Assembly: GCA_902772715.1 (NCBI GenBank)
Contig: CACYBT010000092.1
Coordinates: 1-5,223, forward strand
Direction: 5' to 3'
Source of the DNA: an uncultured Succinivibrio sp.
Lineage (GTDB): Bacteria; Pseudomonadota; Gammaproteobacteria; Enterobacterales; Succinivibrionaceae
DNA length: 5,223 nt
A program made the position numbers and the translations under genes. The notes under the pieces were generated by a model. The model worked only from the letters and a program-made list of their open reading frames with translations. It had not been told where the DNA came from and made no database searches. This document shows, piece after piece, positions 1-5,137 of the stretch. Positions within the stretch are counted from its first letter, which is position 1; each line of letters opens with the position of its first letter.

Positions 1-983
1 ATTTGGTGACTGCAGAGGAAAACTCCCCTACATCTGTCAATGAAATAGTGGATGACGACATTGATCTAGAAGAACTTTTACGCCCTGTTGATACTCAAGA
101 TGAGCATGATACTTTAGATAAGGAAAGTGGCGACACTCAAGAAGAGGTTTCAGAAACAGAGGGGGATGAACCTTTAGTTCAGAATGAGGATCTTGAGAAT
201 TTGATTCAGAGTGAGGAGAGTTCTGATATTTCTCAGGATGTTGAGGTTGGAGACTCGAACATTCCTCCTTTTGAACCAGAAACGGATGTTGATCCAGAGT
301 TAGGTCCAGCACCTGCAATGCAGGTTGATACTAACGAAGTTTCTTCGTCTGATGTACCTGATGAGAATGGCTCTCATGAATTACTGATGGCTGATATGCA
401 GGAGAAAAATGCCGCAGAGCCTTCAGATGCCGCTACAGTTGAAACATTTGCTTATCCTCAAGAACAGGGTACGGATGAAAGTGCTTTAAAGGATGAGACC
501 CCTCATGATGTCGTAACTGATGATGGACTTGATAACCTTGAAAGCAGAATGAGTAATCAGCCTGAGAATTTTGATGCAGAATCAGAACAGGATCTGATGA
601 ATATGCTAAGTGGAGAAAAAGAGGATACCTTAGATCCGATAATTGAAGAGCCTCCAGTAGGATCAGCATTCACTCCTGATGAAATGGCTAAAATGATAAA
701 TGGCGATGTTGCTGTCCTTGATGAAGAGTCATCATTCGAAAAGGTTCATGACAAGATTGGTGCCATAAACTCACAGGAAGAGAGTGAGAATAACGATGAC
801 AGTATTTTTGGCCTTACCCCAAAAGAGCATCAGTATTATGTTGATGAATTGAATCTGGCTCGCCTTTATTTTGAAACTGGTGATAACGAAGAGGCTTTAA
901 GAATTATTGATGATGTCAGAGAGCATGGCAGTCCCGATCTTATTGAGGAAATTGAACAGATCCTTGAAAATTATAACAGCTAA
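1..983 (+). CDS. fimV: FimV/HubP-like polar landmark protein, C-terminal part (5' end outside window)
   Basis: The reading frame is open from the left edge and ends at TAA 981-983. The first possible start is a TTG at position 3 with no ribosome binding site, so the gene almost certainly begins upstream. About 327 residues are visible. Residues 1 to about 270, counted from the TTG, are strongly acidic and low in complexity, rich in Asp, Glu, Ser and Pro, as in the long linker of FimV/HubP proteins. The last ~50 residues form a small helical, TPR-like unit (LNLARLYFETGDNEEALRII, then an acidic helix) that matches the conserved FimV C-terminal domain. Family members usually carry an N-terminal LysM peptidoglycan-binding domain and a membrane segment, neither of which is visible here. 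They organise cell poles by recruiting chromosome-partition, flagellar or pilus proteins to the cytoplasmic tail. The family call rests mainly on the C-terminal unit plus the acidic linker. Another acidic TPR protein is possible but less likely. Confidence 0.72.
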   Translation, partial: LVTAEENSPTSVNEIVDDDIDLEELLRPVDTQDEHDTLDKESGDTQEEVSETEGDEPLVQNEDLENLIQSEESSDISQDVEVGDSNIPPFEPETDVDPELGPAPAMQVDTNEVSSSDVPDENGSHELLMADMQEKNAAEPSDAATVETFAYPQEQGTDESALKDETPHDVVTDDGLDNLESRMSNQPENFDAESEQDLMNMLSGEKEDTLDPIIEEPPVGSAFTPDEMAKMINGDVAVLDEESSFEKVHDKIGAINSQEESENNDDSIFGLTPKEHQYYVDELNLARLYFETGDNEEALRIIDDVREHGSPDLIEEIEQILENYNS

Positions 984-1018
984 TGTGCTGATTATAGTCG
1001 AATGCATGGAATATGAGG

Positions 1019-1039
1019 TAAGAGGCTCTTAGGCTTTTT
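1019..1039 (+). terminator. Possible weak Rho-independent terminator after fimV
   Basis: The palindrome TAAGAGGCTCTTA (1019-1031) can form a 5-bp stem with a GGC loop. After GGC comes a run of five T (1035-1039). It lies 36 bases after the fimV stop, a sensible place for a terminator. The stem is short and AU-rich, so termination would be inefficient and the call is tentative. Confidence 0.3.
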
Positions 1040-1110
1040 AATGACGAGATAAGAGCAGGTACAATCTTTATAACTAATGATGGCGAGAGAACCCACGGGG
1101 TTAACTGTGA

Positions 1111-1424
1111 GGATGACAGATAGTATGATCTTAAAGTATGTGTAGATTACATTTAATTAAGATCTACAGGTATGATAATATATTGTCATGAAAGAGGATC
1201 TAAAAATCCTCAAAAAAATCTCTCTGTAAGAGCATGGGAATGACCCTGCAGTCACGCACGACAGAGATTTGCATAAGAGTGTGAATATCCTAAATTTAGG
1301 CTTGTCAGCAACATAAAAAACTGACAAATACCGTAGGGTATGCTGAATTTTAAGCCTGTGAAAAAAAAGATGAAAGAGCAATTCTCCTAGAGATTGTGTA
1401 ACACGTAGTCTTACAATGCTGTAA
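1111..1424 (+). pseudogene. tnpB: Decayed 3' end of tnpB (IS200/IS605-family RNA-guided nuclease)
   Basis: TnpB is the RuvC-like, omega-RNA-guided nuclease of IS200/IS605 elements. No frame is open here, but joining frames recovers its C-terminal signature in the right order. GMTDSMILKYV (about 1110-1142, joining two frames) resembles the helix before the zinc finger. LIKIYRYD (1153-1176) matches the usual LIKIDRYYPSS. CHERGSKNP (1184-1210), then NLSVRAWE (1217-1240), matches the CxxCG...LSVREWxCP zinc ribbon, with the second Cys replaced by Arg. After a stop at 1241-1243 and a +1 shift, THDRDL (1254-1271) and SVNILNLGLSAT (1278-1313) match the RuvC-III HDRDxNAxxNIL motif. Further stops follow at 1314, 1344, 1359 and 1371. 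The tail SPRDCV in the same frame runs to TAA 1422-1424. At least one frameshift, several stops and lost metal ligands make it clearly non-functional. The upstream two thirds of the gene is missing. The family assignment comes from remembered motif patterns, not an alignment search. Confidence 0.72.
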
Positions 1425-1467
1425 TCTGTGAAACCGGTTTCATAACTTTAGCTGTGTGGAGTGTCAA
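1382..1467 (+). repeat. Degenerate IS200/IS605 right end / omega-RNA 3' end (copy 1)
   Basis: This 86-base stretch matches, in inverted orientation, the 86-base IS end at 5138-5223. The first 20 bases (1382-1401) are identical to the reverse complement of 5204-5223. Further shared blocks are ATCTGTGAA, ACTTTAG and GGAGTGTCAA, with small indels between them. In the intact copy the middle forms a perfect 8-bp hairpin. Here only an imperfect stem around CATAAC-TTTA-GCTGTG survives. In this family the right end overlaps the tnpB 3' end and supplies the 3' scaffold of the guide RNA, which fits its position at the tail of the tnpB remnant. Confidence 0.65.
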
Positions 1468-1468
1468 G

Positions 1469-1678
1469 ATGCAAAAACTCACACATGCTTTTACTTGTCG
1501 TTTAAAAATTCACTATCATGTGGTATGGGTTTTATAATGCAGACGAAAGGTTCAATCTTGTGCTGTTGAAGTCTTTATGCAAGGTCTTATTCTTGAAATT
1601 GGTATGGTAAAAGGCTTTAATGAATTCCAATGTGCTCATTGGTATTTTTGTTACTGTTTTAGATTACCAGTTTTTTAA
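1469..1678 (+). pseudogene. tnpA: Truncated tnpA remnant (IS200/IS605 Y1 transposase)
   Basis: Reading from ATG 1469 gives MQKLTHAFTCRLKIHYHVVW, then VL, a TAA stop at 1535-1537, then CRRKVQSCAVEVFMQGLILE and about 26 more codons before TAA 1676-1678. The pattern of an aromatic/His-rich strand ending HVVWV, followed by YRRKV and a helix, is the usual start of the Y1 HUH transposase TnpA (normally about 130-150 residues). The internal stop falls where the family has a Thr-Lys-Tyr-like tripeptide. The expected HUH metal-binding motif is not intact: the nearest match, QCAHWYF, would have Cys in place of the first His. The frame then stops before the catalytic-Tyr helix. GGAG at 1458-1461, inside the neighbouring IS end, is spaced like a ribosome binding site. 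The fragment cannot encode an active transposase. Identification is from motif resemblance only. Confidence 0.65.
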
Positions 1679-1933
1679 TTTTTTTTTCTTAAAGATCAAC
1701 ATGATATTTTTATAAATATTCAAATTGACCATAAAATTCACAGTTTTTAGTAAAATCCCTAAAACAGAAAAAGTCTGAGCAAGTAAATCATTAAAGCTGA
1801 TATTTAAGCCATTTTCGTTCACAGCATATAAAGCGTACAAATGCGATTTTCTAAAAAATAGCATATAAGTTAGGTTTTCTGTCTGATTCTACCTGCATTA
1901 AGATCATGGCTTTGTTTTTTTTTAATATCTAAA
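1679..1933. other. AT-rich intergenic stretch with no recognisable gene
   Basis: This is the gap between the tnpA remnant and the M15 peptidase gene. It contains long T runs (around 1671-1690 and 1912-1920) and scattered AT-rich hexamers. The promoter of the downstream operon probably lies here, but I could not find a convincing -35/-10 pair: TTGACC near 1725 has no good -10 at normal spacing. A minus-strand open frame of 66 codons crosses it, but it is low in complexity and has no family features. Confidence 0.5.
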
Positions 1934-1935
1934 AT

Positions 1936-1947
1936 GAGGATTGAGAG
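1936..1947 (+). promoter_or_regulatory. Ribosome binding site deciding the M15 peptidase start
   Basis: GAGG (1936-1939) and GAGAG (1943-1947) lie upstream of the ATG at 1952, with GAGAG four bases from it. The alternative in-frame ATG at 1934 is preceded only by a T/A-rich run with no purine-rich site. I therefore prefer the 1952 start, which shortens the protein by six residues. Confidence 0.5.
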
Positions 1948-1951
1948 CCTA

Positions 1952-2650
1952 ATGATATCTATATCTAAAGAGCAGTATTTAGGTCTTGAGGATAAGCACC
2001 TTGTTTACTTTAAGAATGAGGCTGACAACTGTGTATTTATGGCCGATAAAGATGCTATTGCGGCTCTGCAAAAACTGTGTGAAGATGCTTTAAAAAAGGG
2101 GATAGAATTGACTGTAGCCTCAGCGCATCGTAGTTTTTATCGGCAGTTTAAAATATTTGATGATAAGTTTAAGGGTAAACGCGCGGTACTAGATGAGAAT
2201 GAGTTGCCTCAAGACATCTCAAATCTTACCGATGAGGAAAAGGTGCGTGCTATCATGCGCTTTTCGGCAGTACCTGGACTTTCACGTCATCATTTCGGGA
2301 CAGATTTTGATATTTATGCTAAAAATCTTTTACCAGCAGGAAAAACACTGGAACTTACGTCAAGAGAGTATAACAAGGATAATTATTTTTATCCTTTAGG
2401 ACAGTATCTTGCCAATAATCTTCAGCGTTTCGGCTTTAGCCGACCTTATACTGGTAAAGGCCGAATTGCCTATGAACCATGGCATATTTCATATACTAAA
2501 AAGGCTACAGAATACCTTATGGCTTATGATATCATGGAAGTTATAGCATATCTGTCCAGTTTTCATGAACCTTGGGTTAAATATGCCATAAATTATGCCA
2601 AGGACTGTTACCACGAAATTTTAGGAGAAAATTATGACACAAGAAGTTGA
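1952..2650 (+). CDS. M15 family (VanY-like) zinc D-alanyl-D-alanine carboxypeptidase
   Basis: This is a predicted zinc peptidase that removes the terminal D-Ala from peptidoglycan stem peptides or precursors. It has 232 residues from ATG 1952, or 238 from the in-frame ATG at 1934. Numbered from 1934, all VanY landmarks are present. SAHRS (63-67) is the substrate-binding Arg motif. SRHHFGTDFD (117-126) fits SxHxxGxxxD, with zinc ligands His119 and Asp126. EPWH (181-184) supplies the catalytic Glu181 and the third zinc ligand His184. An intact active site is therefore expected. No signal peptide or membrane segment is visible, so the protein may act in the cytoplasm on soluble precursors or muropeptides, unlike the secreted family members. 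Its last 17 bases overlap the start of trxB, which suggests co-transcription and translational coupling. D,D-carboxypeptidase is the most likely activity. An L,D- or dipeptidase specificity within M15 cannot be excluded. Confidence 0.82.
   Translation: MISISKEQYLGLEDKHLVYFKNEADNCVFMADKDAIAALQKLCEDALKKGIELTVASAHRSFYRQFKIFDDKFKGKRAVLDENELPQDISNLTDEEKVRAIMRFSAVPGLSRHHFGTDFDIYAKNLLPAGKTLELTSREYNKDNYFYPLGQYLANNLQRFGFSRPYTGKGRIAYEPWHISYTKKATEYLMAYDIMEVIAYLSSFHEPWVKYAINYAKDCYHEILGENYDTRS
2623..2627 (+). promoter_or_regulatory. trxB ribosome binding site
   Basis: AGGAG lies six bases upstream of ATG 2634, inside the last codons of the M15 peptidase gene. It is the strongest Shine-Dalgarno match in the three-gene cluster. 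This placement makes trxB translation partly independent of the gene in front, despite the overlap. Confidence 0.7.
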
Positions 2651-3569
2651 AAATACCGTCATTATCGGTTCAGGACCTGCGGGCTATACAGCTGCCATCT
2701 ATGCCTGTCGTAGTGGATTGAATCCAGTTATTGTCACCGGTAGTGAACCAGGAGGACAGCTTGTAACCACCCCTGAGATTGGTAACTGGCCTGGACGTAA
2801 GGATGCTCCGGACGGCTTTTCCTTAATGGAAACCTTAAAGGAGCATGCCCTAGATTTGGGAACAAGACTCATCAATGATGAAGTGTCAAAGGCTGTTTTA
2901 GGTAATGATGTCAAGGAATTAACTTTGTCATCTGGCAGTATTCTCAAAACCAAAACAGTAATTATTGCTACCGGTGCCAAGGCTCGTTATTTAGGATTAG
3001 AGTCTGAGAATAAATACAAGGGACACGGGGTGTCAGCCTGTGCCACCTGTGATGGCTTTTTCTTTCGAAATAAAACTGTGGCTGTAGTCGGAGGCGGTTC
3101 GGCTTCTTTTGTAGAAGCCCTTTTTTTAAGCAATATCTGTAAAAAAGTCTATCTTATTCACAGACGCGACAAGTTCAGAGCCGAGCAGGTGATGATTGAC
3201 AGACTATCTAAGCTTTGTGAAAGTGGCAAGGTGGAGTTTGTTCTTAATGCTACGATAAGTGAAATTAAAGGAGATGGTTCACAGGTTACAGCCGTTGAGG
3301 TGCTTGAAAATAATAAAAGCCGAACTATTCCGCTGGATGGAATCTTTGTGGCTATCGGACACGAGGCGGCTACCAAAATTTTTGAAGGTCAGTTAGAGCT
3401 TTACGAGGATGGCTGTATTAAAACCGGATTTGGCAGTGCAACCGCTACTTCGGTCAAGGGGGTATTTGCTGCCGGTGACTGCACCGATAGAGTCTATCGC
3501 CAGGCTATAACTTCCGCCGGTGAAGGCTGTAAGGCTGCATTGGATGTTGAAAAATATCTGTTAGGTTAG
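2634..3569 (+). CDS. trxB: Thioredoxin reductase (NADPH, FAD flavoprotein)
   Basis: Cytoplasmic enzyme that passes electrons from NADPH through FAD and a redox disulfide to thioredoxin. It has 311 residues, close to the ~320 usual for low-molecular-weight TrxB. The FAD-binding GSGPAG lies at 12-17, with the matching ATG motif at 112-114. The redox-active CATC is at 136-139, followed by DG. The NADPH domain has GGGSAS at 153-158 and HRRDKFRA at 176-183, whose arginines normally hold the 2'-phosphate of NADPH. The closing FAD motif GVFAAGDC is at 276-283. Compared with the common GGGNTAVEEAL or GGGDSA forms, this NADPH loop reads GGGSASFVEAL, a mild variation. The start is supported by AGGAG (2623-2627) six bases before ATG 2634. 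The gene overlaps the upstream peptidase by 17 bases and nudC follows after 12 bases, so it is the middle gene of a likely operon. Confidence 0.96.
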   Translation: MTQEVENTVIIGSGPAGYTAAIYACRSGLNPVIVTGSEPGGQLVTTPEIGNWPGRKDAPDGFSLMETLKEHALDLGTRLINDEVSKAVLGNDVKELTLSSGSILKTKTVIIATGAKARYLGLESENKYKGHGVSACATCDGFFFRNKTVAVVGGGSASFVEALFLSNICKKVYLIHRRDKFRAEQVMIDRLSKLCESGKVEFVLNATISEIKGDGSQVTAVEVLENNKSRTIPLDGIFVAIGHEAATKIFEGQLELYEDGCIKTGFGSATATSVKGVFAAGDCTDRVYRQAITSAGEGCKAALDVEKYLLG

Positions 3570-3581
3570 GTTGTAGTTAAA

Positions 3582-4409
3582 ATGCTGCAGGATTTAGGAC
3601 GCCATGTTTTCAAAAATGAATTCTCCTTAAGGCATGAGCCTCGTGATGAGGATTTTGTGCTGGTCTTTAAAGAGCATGAGATCCTAATTGGAGGTGATGG
3701 TCTTCATGAGCCTTTGTTCCTGCCGCAAGTTAGTAATGTAACTGACAAGTCTCTTCTTTACCTTTTCTCGATAGATAGCAGAGGTTATTATCTTTATTGC
3801 GGTGATTCCATAAATATCCATATTGAGGGCTTTTCCTTTCAGAGCCATATGGTATTACGCTCGGATAATCCGCGAATAGTCTGTTTTGCGGGATTTACCG
3901 CCTATCATCTTTTTAATTTTTATCAGCATAATCGCTTCTGCGGACGCTGTGGCAGTCCTACCATTCATTCTCAAAAAGAGCGTGCTCTTTTGTGTACAAA
4001 ATGCGCGAATATTATTTACCCCAGGATTGCTCCTGCGGTGATTGTTGGTATTGTACATGAAGATAAGCTTTTGGTAACAAGATATAAAGACCGGCCTTAT
4101 CGCGGGCTAGCATTAATCGCAGGTTTCTGCGAGATCGGGGAGACTCCTGAGGATACCGCCAGACGTGAGTGCATGGAGGAAGTAGGACTTAGGATTAAAG
4201 ATCTTAAATACTGTGGCTCACAGCCTTGGGGGCTCGACAGTAATGTGCTTATGGGTTTTATGGCAAGTGTGGATGGGGAACCGGTCATAAGGCGTGATGA
4301 TGGTGAACTTGCCGAGGCTTTCTGGATAACAAGAGATGAGATCACTCAAGAAGACTCTCCCATCTCTCTGACCAAAACCATGATCCTCAATTTTAAGATG
4401 CAAATTTGA
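3582..4409 (+). CDS. nudC: NAD+ diphosphatase / NAD-cap RNA decapping Nudix hydrolase
   Basis: NudC hydrolyses NAD(H) to NMN(H) and AMP, and removes NAD caps from RNA 5' ends. It has 275 residues, slightly longer than E. coli NudC (257). Residues 1 to about 110 form the poorly conserved N-terminal domain. A zinc ribbon follows with Cys120, Cys123, Cys138 and Cys141 (CGRCG...CTKCA), then YPRIAPAVI leading into the Nudix fold. The Nudix box spans 181-203 and satisfies Gx5Ex7REUxEExGU, with metal-binding Glu196, Glu199 and Glu200. The NudC signature after the box is only partly kept: SQPW (213-216) is present, but GLDS follows where SQPWPFPxS is usual. The start is ATG 3582. No good ribosome binding site precedes it, and the gap to the trxB stop is 12 bases, so translation may depend on ribosomes finishing trxB. 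No other Met occurs before residue 90. The zinc ribbon plus SQPW make NudC much more likely than a generic Nudix enzyme. Confidence 0.92.
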   Translation: MLQDLGRHVFKNEFSLRHEPRDEDFVLVFKEHEILIGGDGLHEPLFLPQVSNVTDKSLLYLFSIDSRGYYLYCGDSINIHIEGFSFQSHMVLRSDNPRIVCFAGFTAYHLFNFYQHNRFCGRCGSPTIHSQKERALLCTKCANIIYPRIAPAVIVGIVHEDKLLVTRYKDRPYRGLALIAGFCEIGETPEDTARRECMEEVGLRIKDLKYCGSQPWGLDSNVLMGFMASVDGEPVIRRDDGELAEAFWITRDEITQEDSPISLTKTMILNFKMQI

Positions 4410-4425
4410 GGTTCATGTATCTTTG

Positions 4426-5073
4426 CTAATCGTCTTCAGTTGGGTACTGAAGGAAGAGTTTGCGTTCAAGTTTTAAGAACTTGTATGCGGTTTTGCTTTG
4501 TTCTTCAACCTTTAGGGAATCAAAGCGACCGTAACGCACATCAACAAGAAGTTCCTTATCTTTTTGTGTAAGATTTTTAGAAGCCTCAAGATACTGTCCT
4601 AAAAACTGCTTTGCTAGAAGTTTATCCCATGGATAAACTGTGGATATGGAGCGCAGGATAAACATGGAAGGCAGATCAAGACTGATAAGACATTTCTTGG
4701 GTAAAAGTTCTAAAAAATTCTCGTATTTCTCAAAAGATCCTGCATAATCATAAAAATCCAGAGTTTGACCAATAGCGCCATCACTATAGGATAGGGAGGC
4801 TTTGTTTTTATCCTCGTGTACTCGTACAAATACTGGCTCAATCGGAGCCTGTGGGGCACTTTTTAAAATCTCCTGGCGCATCTTTTCAGAGCAGAGCAGC
4901 ATTGGTTTTTTATTCATCATAGAGAGAATATCCGTGACATTGTCCATGCCATTGGTAATTTCACTGTCAGGTACCAATACGCATAAAAGCGCATCTACCT
5001 TATTCTCAGGAGGTCTAATTACCTTGTGGGCATCAGGTGGACATTCAGGATGGTATCTTTCTGGCATTGGCAT
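4426..5073 (-). CDS. Hypothetical soluble protein, 215 residues, no recognised family
   Basis: I do not recognise this protein. The start is well supported: ATG at 5073-5071 on the minus strand is preceded by AAGGAG (5089-5084) with a 10-base spacer. The N-terminus is Pro- and charge-rich (MPMPERYHPECPPD). A hydrophobic strand, VDALLCVLVP (26-35), and a later one, PMLLCSE (57-63), suggest an alpha/beta core. The C-terminal third (about 145-205) is mostly charged and looks helical. Four Cys (11, 31, 61, 128) are scattered and do not form a metal motif. There is no signal peptide or transmembrane segment, so it is probably cytoplasmic. It converges on nudC with only 16 bases between the stops and no hairpin there. 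Upstream, 64 bases separate it from the end of an IS200/IS605 element, so its promoter is either in that short gap or supplied by read-through from the IS. Codon use and coding quality look normal, so I take it to be a real gene. Confidence 0.75.
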   Translation of the reverse strand: MPMPERYHPECPPDAHKVIRPPENKVDALLCVLVPDSEITNGMDNVTDILSMMNKKPMLLCSEKMRQEILKSAPQAPIEPVFVRVHEDKNKASLSYSDGAIGQTLDFYDYAGSFEKYENFLELLPKKCLISLDLPSMFILRSISTVYPWDKLLAKQFLGQYLEASKNLTQKDKELLVDVRYGRFDSLKVEEQSKTAYKFLKLERKLFLQYPTEDD

Positions 5074-5083
5074 AATATATATT

Positions 5084-5089
5084 CTCCTT
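5084..5089 (-). promoter_or_regulatory. Ribosome binding site of the hypothetical gene
   Basis: On the minus strand this reads AAGGAG, ten bases before the ATG at 5073. A second in-frame ATG two codons later would be 16 bases away, so the first ATG is preferred. Confidence 0.6.
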
Positions 5090-5137
5090 TTAAATTATCA
5101 TCCGTGACTTATGGTTAATTGCTATCAAGACTCTACA

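Noticed and set aside
37..669. Two minus-strand open frames opposite fimV (37-318 and 433-669)
   Set aside because: They are antisense shadows of an acidic coding sequence. Their His/Leu/Pro-rich composition reflects the complement of Asp/Glu codons, and they have no ribosome binding site.
1157..1381. Minus-strand 74-codon open frame
   Set aside because: It lies opposite the tnpB remnant, which is recognisable on the plus strand, and has no family features of its own.
1725..1760. TTGACC as a -35 box for the peptidase operon
   Set aside because: No acceptable -10 hexamer occurs 16-18 bases downstream, and the site is more than 190 bases from the start codon.
1664..1864. Minus-strand 66-codon open frame in AT-rich DNA
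   Set aside because: It is rich in Lys, Leu, Asn and Phe as expected from AT-rich intergenic DNA, has no convincing ribosome binding site, and ends inside the T-run next to the tnpA remnant. I considered a decayed transposase but found no motif.
2193..2399. Plus-strand 68-codon open frame inside the M15 gene
   Set aside because: It is an out-of-frame shadow of the peptidase gene, whose own frame carries all active-site motifs.
2699..3376. Two minus-strand open frames opposite trxB
   Set aside because: They are antisense shadows of a fully conserved trxB frame.
3855..4403. Three minus-strand open frames opposite nudC
   Set aside because: They are shadows: nudC is intact with all motifs on the plus strand.
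4410..4425. Bidirectional terminator between nudC and the convergent gene
   Set aside because: The 16-base gap contains no inverted repeat and no T-run.
4802..5107. Plus-strand 101-codon open frame
   Set aside because: It runs antisense to the hypothetical minus-strand gene. The minus frame is longer and has a good ribosome binding site, while this one has none.
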